Source: Streptomyces nigrescens (GTDB taxonomy: Bacteria > Actinomycetota > Actinomycetes > Streptomycetales > Streptomycetaceae). Taken from it: a stretch of 64,000 nucleotides of DNA. Below are positions 1 to 9,003 of this stretch, one piece after another. Both the position numbers and the translations under genes were made by a program. Location: the NCBI GenBank assembly GCA_024349765.1, contig AP026073.1, positions 7,440,001 to 7,504,000 on the forward strand, given 5' to 3'. The notes beneath the pieces were generated by a model that worked only from the letters and a program-made list of their open reading frames with translations, ran no database searches and had not been told where the DNA came from. The number at the start of each line of letters is the position of its first letter. The stretch's first letter is position 1.

Positions 1-119
1 TACAGCGCAAGGGACGACACGCTTACGACGATATCGGGCCCCACCGACAATCGACCGGCCCCGATCGCCCTCCCCCGACCGACCTGCCCCGCAAGCGCAG
101 GCGCCCCCGAACGCAAGCG

Positions 120-203
120 CCCCTCACGCACCCGCCAGAGCCGACCTACCCTTGCTGCCTTCCGGCCCTGGGGGAGTTCAGTCAGATAGCGCCACGTGAG
201 GGG
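120..203 (-). ncRNA. ffs: Signal recognition particle RNA (small bacterial type)
   Basis: On the minus strand the ends pair (CCCCTCACG at the 5' end with CGTGAGGG at the 3' end). Between them lies the conserved SRP apical domain: CCAGGGCCGGAAGGCAGCAA, with the GGAA tetraloop and the asymmetric loop that bind Ffh. The length (about 84 nt) fits the short bacterial 4.5S-type RNA that directs membrane and secreted proteins to the translocon. An imperfect GC-rich inverted repeat at about 33-64 may be its terminator. Recognised from the conserved domain; the ends are set by pairing. Confidence 0.93.
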
Positions 204-339
204 CTGCGACCCACCCTAGCGGATCCCACCCCCAACCCACGAACCCGTCCCCCACCCCGACCCTCATCCACCCCCCTCCCGGACCTCGCCCCCGGATCAT
301 GTTCGCGAGCACTCCCCAACGTCTTGTATTGTTTGCGGC

Positions 340-424
340 GGAGGATTCGCCTAGTGGCCTAGGGCGCACGCTTGGAAAGCGTGTTGGGGGCAACCCCTCA
401 CGAGTTCGAATCTCGTATCCTCCG
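340..424 (+). tRNA. tRNA-Ser (anticodon GGA)
   Basis: Acceptor arms GGAGGAT (340-346) and ATCCTCC (417-423) pair and are followed by discriminator G. The anticodon stem CACGC/GCGTG encloses a loop with GGA at 374-376. A long variable arm (GTTGGGGGCAACCCCTC region) marks a class II serine tRNA, and the T arm contains GAGTTCGAATCTC. It reads UCC and UCU codons. CCA is not encoded. Confidence 0.96.
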
Positions 425-448
425 CACTCGCCCATCAGGGCAGATGAG

Positions 449-476
449 GGCCCCGACCGGTTCGCCGGTCGGGGCC
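449..476 (+). terminator. Terminator after tRNA-Ser(GGA)
   Basis: Perfect 12-bp stem GGCCCCGACCGG / CCGGTCGGGGCC with a TTCG tetraloop (461-464), 24 bases after the tRNA. There is no long U-tract, as is usual for Streptomyces hairpin terminators. Confidence 0.85.
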
Positions 477-662
477 TTCGTCGTTCTCCGTCCCAGTCTT
501 CGTCTCGGTTTTCGTCCCGGTCGGTCCCGGGAGACGCCCCGGCAGCCTCAGGAGACGCCCGGGTCGGGCTCCCGGAGTCCTGCTTCTTCGTGTGGGGGTC
601 GACGGCGTACGGGAGGGGAGCCGGTCGAGCGGTGGGTACCGGCCGTAGGCCAGTGGGTCGGT

Positions 663-1106
663 TCAGTCGCCGGAGTAGCCCCAGAAGTAGATCTCCTGCG
701 GTTCGCCCTCATCGTCGTGGAGCACGGCGCACCGGCCGTACCAACGCCAGTAGTCGAATTCCTCGAAGCGCGGCACGTGGGCCCGCGTGAGCCTCCGCGT
801 GCCCAGGACGCGCAGCGCCTCCTCCTCGGTCACCTGCTTCAGGGTGCCGTAGTCGGGCTCCTCATCCGGCCCGATGATCCGGAAGATGTCGAGGATCGAG
901 TGCGTCCCGTCGTGCTGGACGAGTTCGTGCTCCCACAGCTCGTCCATGGTCTTCGGCCACGGCAGCCGCTCCTCCTCCGGCCACCAGTCGGCACCGGGAC
1001 CCCAGTAGTACTCCCGCTTCTCGAAGACCGTCCGCCGCAGCCCCTCGAATGCCCCGACGAGATCCTCCTGATACGGCACGGAATAGTTCCACTCCGACGC
1101 GCCCAT
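663..1106 (-). CDS. Conserved hypothetical acidic protein (about 147 aa)
   Basis: I do not recognise a named domain. The protein is aromatic- and acid-rich, with WYW-type clusters (WGPGADWWPEEER, FDYWRWYG, IYFWGY) and a short repeated-looking EEALRVLGTRRL segment. It has no signal peptide or membrane segment, so it is probably cytosolic. An earlier in-frame start exists to 1328, but the ATG at 1106 has GAGAGGGA four bases upstream, and the upstream part is low-complexity (DGNRDGNRDG), so the short form is preferred. It stands alone between the tRNA terminator and the convergent-free 3' end of the penicillin-binding protein. Function unknown. Confidence 0.72.
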   Translation of the reverse strand: MGASEWNYSVPYQEDLVGAFEGLRRTVFEKREYYWGPGADWWPEEERLPWPKTMDELWEHELVQHDGTHSILDIFRIIGPDEEPDYGTLKQVTEEEALRVLGTRRLTRAHVPRFEEFDYWRWYGRCAVLHDDEGEPQEIYFWGYSGD

Positions 1107-1353
1107 GCGGTCCCTCTCCATCCAGCCCTTCAGAACGGCCGGACGCTCACAGCGGCCACTGACACCCGGGCGTGAACGCGGGCACCAGGTGGAGACGGTC
1201 CGGCCCGGTGCCAGGCCGTCTCGGTTTCCGTCTCGGTTTCCGTCTCGTTCGGCTGCGTTCACCGCCGTAGAGGCGGGGCCATCGGCCCTCGGCCGCCCGT
1301 GAATGCAGGTGAGCGGCCGTGGGCGCACCCCTCACCCCGGCAGACGCGCACGG

Positions 1354-3705
1354 TCACCGGCACTTGTGGTGGCGGCACTTGGGGCTCGTTGTCGGTGCGT
1401 ACGGCGTGGGGGTGGGAGCGGTGGTCGCTCGCTTGCCGTGCTTGCCGGTTCTGTCGGGCGTGCCGGTCTTTCCGCCCTTCTTGGCGGGGGTGGTGGTCGG
1501 GGAGGGCGTGGGGACGCCCGGCTCGTCGGTGCCGTGGCCGAGGGGGGCGGGGGTGGGGAAGGGGGTGTCGGGGAGGCCGGCGAGGGCGTCGCTCATGTAC
1601 CGGGTCCAGATCTCGGTGGGGATGTCGCCGCCGAACACCTTTTGCAGGCCGCCGACGCCCACCAGGGACTGGAGCTGGGGATGGGCCGCGTCCTCGCGGA
1701 AGAGGACCACGGAGGTGGCCAGTTGGCGGGTGTAGCCGACGAACCAGGCCGAGTGGTAGTCGTCGGTGGTACCGGTCTTGCCCGCGGCCGTCCTGCCCAG
1801 GGCCCTGGCCTTGGTGCCGGTGCCCCGGGCTATGACGCCCCGGAGGACGTCGGTCACGTTGTCGGCGACGGCCGGCGGCAGCGCCCTTACGGGGGCGGGT
1901 GCGGTGAAGCCGGGGAGTGCGGAGCCGTTGTGGGTCACCTTGGTCACCGAGTAGGGGGTGGCCCGCATACCGGAGGCGGCGAAGGTCGAGTAGGCGCCCG
2001 CCATGCGGATGGTGCTCGGTGTAGAGGTACCGATGTAGAAGCCGGCGCTGGGGGCGGCGAGGCTGCCGCGGCGCAGGCCGAGGGCTTGCGCCGTGCCCGC
2101 CACGTTCCGGTAGCCGACGTCCTCCCCCAGTTGCACGTACGGCGTGTTGACCGACTGCTCCATCGCCTTGCGCAGGGAGATGTAGCCCCAGCGCCGGGGG
2201 GTGTCGTTGTGCTGGTGGAGGAGGCCGGTGGGGTCCTTGTCGTCGGTGACGTAGTCGCCCTGCCGGTCCTTGATCTTGATGCCGTCGTCACCGTTGAACT
2301 TGCTGGCCGGGGTGATCGGTGCCGGGGGCTTGCCGGGTTGCAGTACCGCCCGGTGCTGGAGCGCGGCGGCGAGGACGACGGGTTTGAACGTCGAGCCCAC
2401 CGGGACGCCGGAGGTGTCGGCATTGTCCGAGTAGTGGGCGTGGGCGTAGCCGGGGCCGCCGTAGACGGCGAGGATCCTGCCGGTCCTGGGGTCGACCGAG
2501 GCGGCGCCGACCTGGACGTCCCGGTCGACCGACCGGTGGGCGGGGTCGAGGCGTTGCGCGCGGACCTTGGCGACGGCCCTGGCCAGCTCCGCGGTCCGTT
2601 TCCTGTCGAAGGTGGTGTGTATCTGGTAACCGCCCCTGCTCAGGCTGCTGTCGGTGATCGTCGGGCCGTGTGCCTGGGCGTACGACCGGGCGAGCTGGAC
2701 CAGGTAGCCGGTCTGGCCCGGGAGACCCGACCCGAGGGTCCACTTCCTGGGTGCCGGGAATCCCGCGGCCGCGTAGCGTGCCCGCTGCCCCGGCGTCAGC
2801 TTGCCGATCTTCACCATCCGGTCGAGCACCCAGGACCAGCGTGCCCGCGCCTTCGCCCGGGCCGTGGGGTCGGAATCCGCGTGCTGGAAGAGGCTCGGCT
2901 CGTTGACCGCCGCGGCGAGGAAGGCGCCCTGGCTCGCGTTGAGCTTCTGCACCGGAAGGCCGTAGTACATGCGGGCCGCGGCCTGGATGCCGTTGGCCTG
3001 CCGGCCGAAGAAGCAGGTGTTCAGATACCCCTGGAGGATCTGCTGCTTGCTCATGGCGGCGCCGATCTTGGTGGAGATCAGCAGTTCCTTGATCTTCCGC
3101 GAGACCGTCTGCGACTGGTCCAGGTAGGTGTTCTTGACGAACTGCTGGGTGATCGTCGACCCGGACTGCACGGAGCCGCCCTCGGCCATGTGGACGACGG
3201 CGCGGAGGACGCCTTGCGGGTCGATGCCCGGGTCGGTGTAGAAGGAGGCGTTCTCCGCGGCGATGAAGTCCCACCGCACGCCGGCGGGGACCTGGGAGAG
3301 CGGGACGTTCTGCCGGTTGACGCTGCCGTCGGTCGCCAGGACCCTGCCGTCCGACCAGTAGTAGACGTTGTTCTGCAGCAGGGTCGAGGGGTTGGGGTCG
3401 GGGATGGTGACCGTGGCGTAGGCATAGCCGACGGCCGCCGCCGTGCCGCCGAAGAAGAACAGGAAGAGCGCCAGCAGTTGCCGCATCGACGGCAGCCAGC
3501 GGCGCGGGCCCGTCCTGCCCCGGTGCGGGTAGTCGATCCACCGCCTCTTCTCCGGCCCCTTCTCCGGCGCCGTTCTCCGGGCACGGCGTGACGTGCCCGG
3601 TCCGTGGGGCCGGTGCCGCGAGGGGCGGTGGCCCGTGGTGCGGACGCCCTCGGCAGGCGTGCCGCCACGGGATTGCTGCGACGGTCGGCGCCGGTGTCCG
3701 CTCAT
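1354..3705 (-). CDS. Class A (bifunctional) penicillin-binding protein
   Basis: Peptidoglycan glycosyltransferase/transpeptidase that polymerises lipid II and crosslinks the stem peptides outside the membrane. Residues 1-73 are a basic, disordered cytosolic tail, with one membrane segment at about 75-97. The glycosyltransferase (GT51) domain follows, with catalytic Glu in AAENASFY (E151), GSTITQQF (182-189) and a KIKELL helix. The transpeptidase domain has all three motifs: STFK (438-441, acylated serine), SVN (518-520) and KTGT (642-645). The C-terminus is a Pro/Thr/Lys-rich tail ending in a Cys/His cluster (CRHHKCR). Its 783 residues are typical of the class A family. A five-copy 10-bp repeat lies in the leader just upstream of the ATG. 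The gene is downstream of, and on the same strand as, the MatB-like gene. Confidence 0.95.
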   Translation of the reverse strand: MSGHRRRPSQQSRGGTPAEGVRTTGHRPSRHRPHGPGTSRRARRTAPEKGPEKRRWIDYPHRGRTGPRRWLPSMRQLLALFLFFFGGTAAAVGYAYATVTIPDPNPSTLLQNNVYYWSDGRVLATDGSVNRQNVPLSQVPAGVRWDFIAAENASFYTDPGIDPQGVLRAVVHMAEGGSVQSGSTITQQFVKNTYLDQSQTVSRKIKELLISTKIGAAMSKQQILQGYLNTCFFGRQANGIQAAARMYYGLPVQKLNASQGAFLAAAVNEPSLFQHADSDPTARAKARARWSWVLDRMVKIGKLTPGQRARYAAAGFPAPRKWTLGSGLPGQTGYLVQLARSYAQAHGPTITDSSLSRGGYQIHTTFDRKRTAELARAVAKVRAQRLDPAHRSVDRDVQVGAASVDPRTGRILAVYGGPGYAHAHYSDNADTSGVPVGSTFKPVVLAAALQHRAVLQPGKPPAPITPASKFNGDDGIKIKDRQGDYVTDDKDPTGLLHQHNDTPRRWGYISLRKAMEQSVNTPYVQLGEDVGYRNVAGTAQALGLRRGSLAAPSAGFYIGTSTPSTIRMAGAYSTFAASGMRATPYSVTKVTHNGSALPGFTAPAPVRALPPAVADNVTDVLRGVIARGTGTKARALGRTAAGKTGTTDDYHSAWFVGYTRQLATSVVLFREDAAHPQLQSLVGVGGLQKVFGGDIPTEIWTRYMSDALAGLPDTPFPTPAPLGHGTDEPGVPTPSPTTTPAKKGGKTGTPDRTGKHGKRATTAPTPTPYAPTTSPKCRHHKCR

Positions 3706-3724
3706 GGGCTCGGATCACGGTCCT

Positions 3725-3774
3725 CTCGGTAGAACTCGGTAGAGCTCGGTAGAACTCGGTGCGACTCGGTGCGA
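3725..3774 (-). repeat. Five 10-bp tandem repeats in the leader of the penicillin-binding protein gene
   Basis: Five consecutive decamers (plus strand): CTCGGTAGAA, CTCGGTAGAG, CTCGGTAGAA, CTCGGTGCGA, CTCGGTGCGA. They start 20 bases upstream of the start codon at 3705 and lie one per helical turn. They could be phased protein-binding sites or a mutable spacer in the 5' UTR. Confidence 0.85.
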
Positions 3775-3824
3775 GTGCGCTGTGGCGTGTGGTGCGGGCT
3801 GCCGGAAATCGATGGGGGTGGGGG

Positions 3825-6233
3825 TTACCGGTAGCCGTTGTGAGGTGGGGGCTGCGGCGGGGCGTCGTGGGGTTCCGCCCGGTGGAGGCGGTCGTACGGT
3901 GCCGGCCGGTGGAAGTCGGCGTACAGCTCCGGCTGGTGGAAGGGGTCGTACGGTGCCGGCTGCGGCACGGCCTCGTACGGTGCCGGCTGCGGCAGGGCGT
4001 CGAACGGTGCCGACCGCGCGGAGGCGGGATCCTGGGCGGGCAGGCCGTGGCCGGGCGGCTCGGCGCCCGCCGGGGCCCGGAGGCTGCCGTACCGCTCCAT
4101 CCGCTGCCATCTCAGGCGGGAGCCCGAAACGGCGGTGAAGACGGACTGGATCACCACCAGGTACATCAGCTGCCGGTAGACGAACTGCTGCAACGGCAGG
4201 CTCCACAGCGGACCGGGCCGTTCCCCGTCCAGGTGGAACGCGTAGCGGCCCATCAGGAGTTGCAGCAGCAGGAAGGCCAGCCAGAGCCCGATGATCCGGA
4301 CCGGGTCGAGGAAGAGCAGCCCGTACAGGGCGAAGATGTCCACGACGGGGGCGAGCAGGGGCAGCAGGACCTGGAAGAGGAGGAGGTAGCCCAGGCCGCG
4401 GCGGCCGAGTTTCCCGGCAGCGCCGCGCTGCACCAAGGCGCCACGGTGCTTCCACATCGCCTGCAGGGTTCCGTAGCACCAGCGGTACCGCTGCCGCCAC
4501 AGGGCGTTCAGTGACGCGGGCGCCTCCGTCCAGGCCACCGCGCCCTCCTCGTACACCACACGCCAGCCGGCGCGGCACAGCGCCATGGTGAGGTCGGTGT
4601 CCTCGGCGAGGGTGACGTCGCTGACGCCGCCGAGGGCGAGCAGCGCCCGGCGGCGGAACGCGCCGACCGCCCCCGGGACGGTCGGCATGCATTCGGCGAG
4701 GTCGAACAGGCGGCGGTCGAGGTTGAAGCCGACCACGTACTCGATGTGCTGCCAACGGCCCAGCAGGCCACCGCGGTTGACGACCTTGGCGTTGCCCGAG
4801 ACGGCGCCCACCCGGGGATCGGCGAAGGGCTGCACGATCGTGCGGACGGTGTCGGATGCGAAGACCGTGTCGCCGTCGACCATGACCACCAGCTCGCACG
4901 AGGCGGCGGCGAGCCCCGTGTTGAGCGCGGCGGGCTTGCCCGCGTTCTGCTGCCGGATCACCCGCACCCCCGGCAGGTGGAGCGACTCCACCAGGTCGGC
5001 GGTGCCGTCGGTGGAACCGTCGTCCACCACGATGATCTCCACCGGATGGTCCGAGGCGAGCAGTGAGCGCACGGCCGCCTCGATCCCGGCGCTCTCGTTG
5101 TACGCGGGGACGATGACGCTGACCGGTTCGGTCACCGGCGGCCCCCAGGGCCGGCCGCGGGGGCCCGTCCGCAGTCGCCGGTGCCGGCGGGCCGCGATCA
5201 GCACGACCGCCGCGCGCAGCACGCTGATCGCTCCGGCCGCGTACATCAGCACGCCGAGCATCCACACGGTCCAGTCGCCCCCCTGCAGCAGCCCGATGAG
5301 GGCCATGCCTTGCAGATGGTCGCCGGGCCCGGCGGGCCGGACCGGCGCGGCCATGCCGACCGAGGCGCCGACCGTGGCGAACCGGAAGCCCTGCGCCTTG
5401 AGCCGCGGGATCAGGGCGCCCAGCGCGGCGACGGTCTGTGAGCGGTCACCGCCGCCGTCGTGCATCAACACGATCTGCCCGGCGTGGCCGTGGGGTGTCG
5501 CATGGGCGAGGACGCGGTGCACACCGGGGCGCTGCCAGTCCTCGGCGTCCCGGGTGGAGAGCACCGTGACATAGCCCGCCGCGTCCGCCTGCCGGAGGAC
5601 GGACCAGTCGGCGTCGTCCAGCGCGTCGTTCTCCGAGGAGTACGGCGGCCTGAGCAGAGCGGTGGTGACCCCCGCGGCGCCGGCCACCGCCAGCTGCGTC
5701 TCCCGCAGTTCCAGGGAACGCTGCCAGGGGGCGAGGCGGGCCAGGTCGGCATGGGTGAAGGTGTGGATGCCGATCTGGTGGCCCTCGGCGACGATCCGGC
5801 GGACCAGCTCCGGGTGGGCCACGACCTGGGTCCCGACGACGAAGAACGTCGCGTGGACGTGGTTGCGGCGCAGTACGTCCAGGATGCGCGGCGTCCAGAC
5901 GGGGTCGGGGCCGTCGTCGAAGGTGAGGGCGAGGGTGCGGTCCTTGACCCGGGCGGTGTGCGCGGAGGTGGCGGCGTCCGCGATCACGGGGCCGCCGTGG
6001 GTCACCCGACCGGGCACCTCCTCGTGCCGTCCCCGGGCACCGGTCACGGCGTCCGAGGTGATCTTGAACGTGTGGTGGGTGTAGCCCTGGAGCAGGAGGG
6101 CCGTCGACAGGGTCACCACGAGCACGCTCAGCAGGAGCCAGTGGGCGCGGGGGGTGATCCGGCGGGTGCGGCCGTGGCGGCGGACAGGAGCGTTGCGGTG
6201 TCGGCGGTCGGTCACGTCGGGGCCTTGGATCAC
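3825..6233 (-). CDS. Bifunctional polysaccharide deacetylase / family 2 glycosyltransferase, MatB-like membrane protein
   Basis: Predicted to make and de-N-acetylate an extracellular amino-polysaccharide. One membrane segment (about 32-49) is followed by an extracellular NodB deacetylase domain: TFDDGPD (104-110), metal ligands HTFTH (157-161) and RPPYS (195-199). A second membrane segment (about 322-348) leads into a cytosolic GT2 domain: VIVPAYNE (373-380), DDGS (404-407), DGD (453-455), ED (544-545) and QRYRW (581-585), the signature of processive synthases. Further membrane segments span about 605-720. The C-terminal tail is a QPAPYD-type repeat. The same domain fusion is seen in MatB of the S. 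coelicolor matAB locus (mycelial aggregation); orthology is my inference. The GTG at 6233 overlaps the upstream stop as GTGA, implying translational coupling; a GTG at codon 7 is an alternative start. Confidence 0.9.
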   Translation of the reverse strand: MIQGPDVTDRRHRNAPVRRHGRTRRITPRAHWLLLSVLVVTLSTALLLQGYTHHTFKITSDAVTGARGRHEEVPGRVTHGGPVIADAATSAHTARVKDRTLALTFDDGPDPVWTPRILDVLRRNHVHATFFVVGTQVVAHPELVRRIVAEGHQIGIHTFTHADLARLAPWQRSLELRETQLAVAGAAGVTTALLRPPYSSENDALDDADWSVLRQADAAGYVTVLSTRDAEDWQRPGVHRVLAHATPHGHAGQIVLMHDGGGDRSQTVAALGALIPRLKAQGFRFATVGASVGMAAPVRPAGPGDHLQGMALIGLLQGGDWTVWMLGVLMYAAGAISVLRAAVVLIAARRHRRLRTGPRGRPWGPPVTEPVSVIVPAYNESAGIEAAVRSLLASDHPVEIIVVDDGSTDGTADLVESLHLPGVRVIRQQNAGKPAALNTGLAAASCELVVMVDGDTVFASDTVRTIVQPFADPRVGAVSGNAKVVNRGGLLGRWQHIEYVVGFNLDRRLFDLAECMPTVPGAVGAFRRRALLALGGVSDVTLAEDTDLTMALCRAGWRVVYEEGAVAWTEAPASLNALWRQRYRWCYGTLQAMWKHRGALVQRGAAGKLGRRGLGYLLLFQVLLPLLAPVVDIFALYGLLFLDPVRIIGLWLAFLLLQLLMGRYAFHLDGERPGPLWSLPLQQFVYRQLMYLVVIQSVFTAVSGSRLRWQRMERYGSLRAPAGAEPPGHGLPAQDPASARSAPFDALPQPAPYEAVPQPAPYDPFHQPELYADFHRPAPYDRLHRAEPHDAPPQPPPHNGYR

Positions 6234-7105
6234 TTCACGGGCTTGTGGGACGAGCCGAGGGCACGCCCCCTGGGGGCGGGGGCGGCGGCCCTGGTGGGGG
6301 CGGCGGTCGTGGTCGGCGCAGCCGTGGGCCGGGACGGGGCCACCGGGCCGGCGGAGGCTGTCGGCCGGCCGGTGGGGCCGGGGGTCTTCCGCGCCGCGGT
6401 GCCGGAGTTCGTCGCGGTGGGGCTCGCGCTCCGCGCCGGGTGCCCGGTGCCGGGCGAGGGGTCGGGGGCGGTCGCCGTGGGCCTGGCCGGGTGCGCGGAG
6501 TCCGCGTGCGGGACGAACGGAGAGCTGATGCTGGGGCCGCCCAGCATCGTGCTGATCAGCACGGCGACATAGCCGCCGGCAGGGATCACCAGCAGCCGGG
6601 CGGCGCGGAGCACGCGGCGCTGGCGTCGCCCCGAGGAATCGACGAAGACGGGCCGCGCCGTCTCGCTCTGGGGCGCGTCGGGTGCCGGCACGGGGTGATC
6701 GGGTGCGTCGAACACCGGGAGCTGCGCCGTGTCGGCCACCGGGAGCTGGTCCGTGCCGAACACCGGGAGCTCCGCCGTGAGGACGTCACCGTGCGGGGAG
6801 TCGTCCCATGCCGTCGTGGCCTGCGCCGTCCGGTGCGTCCACGGCGCGGGCGATGCCTCGTTCCAGGCCGGCGGGGCCGTGCCGGTGGTGACGCCCGTGA
6901 CGCCCCCTCCGTACGCGTCCCCGTAGGCGGACTCGTGACCGTGGGCGGGCTCGTGGCCATAGGCGGACTCGTGGCCGTAGGCGGACTCGTGGCCGTAGGC
7001 GGGCTCGTGGCCATGGGCGGGCTCGTGGCCATAGGCATAGCTGTAGCCGGCGCCGCCGTACGGATCCTCGCCGTACACCGCTCCGCTTCCGTCCGTCCAC
7101 CGCAC
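6230..7105 (-). CDS. Membrane protein with GHE/AYGHE repeats, coupled to the MatB-like gene
   Basis: No recognised catalytic domain. After a GTG start at 7105 (AGGGGA nine bases upstream) the N-terminus is Tyr/Gly-rich and carries seven 6-residue repeats (YGHEPA/YGHESA). It is followed by a Pro-rich linker with repeated (T)xxLPVF motifs, a basic stretch (RRQRRVLRAAR), one membrane helix (LLVIPAGGYVAVLISTML) and a Pro/Thr/Ala-rich extracellular C-terminus. The topology is therefore cytosolic N-terminus and surface-exposed C-terminus. It overlaps the MatB-like start by 4 bases, so it is probably an accessory of the same polysaccharide machinery. An in-frame extension to 7258 exists but is not compositionally convincing. 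Confidence 0.75.
   Translation of the reverse strand: MRWTDGSGAVYGEDPYGGAGYSYAYGHEPAHGHEPAYGHESAYGHESAYGHEPAHGHESAYGDAYGGGVTGVTTGTAPPAWNEASPAPWTHRTAQATTAWDDSPHGDVLTAELPVFGTDQLPVADTAQLPVFDAPDHPVPAPDAPQSETARPVFVDSSGRRQRRVLRAARLLVIPAGGYVAVLISTMLGGPSISSPFVPHADSAHPARPTATAPDPSPGTGHPARSASPTATNSGTAARKTPGPTGRPTASAGPVAPSRPTAAPTTTAAPTRAAAPAPRGRALGSSHKPVK
6923..7048 (-). repeat. In-frame 18-bp minisatellite (seven units)
   Basis: Seven consecutive 18-bp units, e.g. gtaggcggactcgtggcc at 6977-6994, encode the GHE repeats of the membrane protein. The last unit is degenerate. Units differ by one to three bases, and the length is always a multiple of three, so copy-number change would keep the frame. Confidence 0.9.
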
Positions 7106-7305
7106 GAGTCGTGTCCCCTGTCCTGGCCGACCGACGCGGTCGCCCGCATGAAGAGAGCGAACTCGGCCGGAAGTGTTACACCCGCGCCCCACGCTGCAGC
7201 GACGTGAAGGACCCCTGGACGTCGTGACACTTTTGTGAGGGCGGACGCTGTTCACCATGGGAACCGCCGTTACGACCGGAGCACGGCGGCCGACACGGAC
7301 CCGCT

Positions 7306-7965
7306 ATGAACCCGGTGCGAACGAGGACGGTCTTGGGCCAGGCAGGGCAACCCCGGCGCGCGAAGACGTACGACGGGGAATTGGGCACAGCGGTCGCGCA
7401 GGCCCAGAACGGCGACGAGGCCGCCTTCGCGGTGGCCTACCGGCTCGTGCAACCGGGCCTGCTCGGCTATCTGCACGGGCTGGTCGGTGAGGACGCGGAG
7501 GACGTGGCTTCCGACGCCTGGCTGGAGATAGCCCGCGACCTCGGACGTTTCAAGGGGGACGGGGCCGGGTTCCGCGGCTGGACCGCGGCCATCGCCCGGC
7601 ACCGGGCACTGGACCACCTGCGCCGCCAGCGCGTGCGGCCCCGCGCCGGCGGGACCGAACAGGACGTGCTGAACCTGCCCGGACCGCACGACACCCATGA
7701 CCAGGCGCTGGAATCCCTCTCCACCGAGCAGGCCCTGGAGCTGGTCCGCGGGCTGCCGCGGGACCAGGCCGAGGCGGTGCTCCTGCGGGTCGTCGTGGGT
7801 CTGGACGGTCCTGCCGCGGCACGCATCCTCGGCAAGCGCCCGGGAGCGGTGCGCACGGCCGCCCACCGGGGCCTGAAGCGTCTCGCCCGCCAGCTGGGTG
7901 TCGGCGGCGAGGCGGACGAGGGTGTGACGGATGGGGCTTCCCGAACGCTGGGGAAGTCGGAATGA
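7306..7965 (+). CDS. ECF-type RNA polymerase sigma factor
   Basis: Group 4 sigma factor of about 219 aa. Region 2 (about 32-100) has the ECF pattern AFAVAYRLVQPGLLGYL, EDAEDVASDAWLEIAR and FRGWTAAIARHRALDHLRR. Region 4 (about 140-200) has LPRDQAEAVLLRVVVGLDGPAAARIL followed by a helix-turn-helix (GKRPGAVRTAAHRGLKRLA). The linker between them is short, as usual. The stop codon overlaps the next ATG (ATGA), so the membrane protein behind it is probably its regulator. No clear Shine-Dalgarno precedes the ATG. Confidence 0.9.
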   Translation: MNPVRTRTVLGQAGQPRRAKTYDGELGTAVAQAQNGDEAAFAVAYRLVQPGLLGYLHGLVGEDAEDVASDAWLEIARDLGRFKGDGAGFRGWTAAIARHRALDHLRRQRVRPRAGGTEQDVLNLPGPHDTHDQALESLSTEQALELVRGLPRDQAEAVLLRVVVGLDGPAAARILGKRPGAVRTAAHRGLKRLARQLGVGGEADEGVTDGASRTLGKSE

Positions 7966-8864
7966 ACGACGAGGGCGACAGTGGACGGCCGGAAGGCGTC
8001 GAGCCCGGCACCTCGACGGATCGACACGGTCGGACGAGAACGGAAGCGGACATGGGTGAACGGCTGAGCGGCGACGGAGCACCGGCCCGTCACCGGCATG
8101 GGCACCCTGACGGCAGCGTGTCCGGCCCGCCGGACGTGCATGACCCCGCGACGCTGGAAACGGTGCTGGGCGCCGCCATGCGTACGCACCGCCCCGATCC
8201 CGAGGCCGAGCAGCGGGCCCTGGCCGCCTTCCGGGCGGCCGCCCACGGCACGGACGGGCGCCGGGCACGGACCCGGCGCCGGGACGACTGGCGGCCGCGC
8301 GAGGAGCGGCGGGTCCGGCGTCCGGCACGGTTGACGTTCGGCGTGGTGTTCGCCGGCCTCACGCTGGGCGGTGTCGCGGTCGCGGCCGTCGGTTCGGCCG
8401 GCTCGTCCACCGACGGTGCCGGTAGCGGTCGGGGGACCACGCATCCCTCTGCGGTCGCCCCGAGCCGGCCGGGCGGTACGGCCTCGCCGTCGCCCTCCGG
8501 CCGCCCCGGCCCCACGGACCGCCTCTCCCACGCCCGGGACACCGAGGCCCACTGCCGCGCCTACAAGCAGGTCGAAGGGCGCGGCAAAGCCCTCGATGCG
8601 ACGGCCTGGCAGCGGCTCGTCGCGGCCGCCGGTGGAAAGGACAAGGTCGCCGCGTACTGCTCCGAGCAGCTGACGCGGGCGACGGGCGCGCCGAGCGGGC
8701 CGGCCGGCACGGGCAAACCCGGCAAGGGCCCCGCGAACCCCGGCAACGGCGCGGCGAGGAACGCCGGCGGCAACGGCACGCCCGACGCCAACCCCGGCAG
8801 CACACACAGCGCGACCGGGAACGGCCAGCCGAGCGAGGGGAACGGCGGCGGGAAGCACCCGTAG
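7962..8864 (+). CDS. Single-pass membrane protein, probable anti-sigma partner
   Basis: About 300 aa, starting in the ATGA overlap with the ECF sigma gene. The cytosolic part has a short conserved segment (DPATLETVLGAAMRTH ... EQRALAAFRAAA) but no HxxxCxxC zinc anti-sigma motif. One membrane helix (RLTFGVVFAGLTLGGVAVAAVG) is followed by a Ser/Pro linker and a small extracellular domain with two cysteines (HCRAYKQVEGRGKALD ... AAYCSEQL), then a Gly/Asn/Pro-rich tail. Position and topology suggest it holds the sigma factor at the membrane; that role is inferred. Confidence 0.75.
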   Translation: MNDEGDSGRPEGVEPGTSTDRHGRTRTEADMGERLSGDGAPARHRHGHPDGSVSGPPDVHDPATLETVLGAAMRTHRPDPEAEQRALAAFRAAAHGTDGRRARTRRRDDWRPREERRVRRPARLTFGVVFAGLTLGGVAVAAVGSAGSSTDGAGSGRGTTHPSAVAPSRPGGTASPSPSGRPGPTDRLSHARDTEAHCRAYKQVEGRGKALDATAWQRLVAAAGGKDKVAAYCSEQLTRATGAPSGPAGTGKPGKGPANPGNGAARNAGGNGTPDANPGSTHSATGNGQPSEGNGGGKHP

Positions 8865-9003
8865 CCCCTGCGCCGTGCCCGATGGCCCCGCGCCGTGCCC
8901 GATCCGCGCCATGCTTCGCAACGGCACGCCGCTCTGGGGCACGACTCCGGCGCTCCGGCCCACGGCGCACCGGGACGCCGGGGTCTCCTGCGGCGGAGCT
9001 CGG
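8865..9003. other. Short convergent spacer
   Basis: Spacer between the plus-strand sigma partner and the 3' end of the transporter. It contains a duplicated GCGCCGTGCCCGAT (about 8870-8903) but no clear terminator hairpin or gene. Confidence 0.4.

Noticed and set aside
1303-3591. Long open frame (762 codons) on the plus strand opposite the penicillin-binding protein
   Set aside because: Antisense shadow produced by high GC; the composition is Gly/Val/Arg-rich with no domain, and the minus-strand PBP carries all catalytic motifs.
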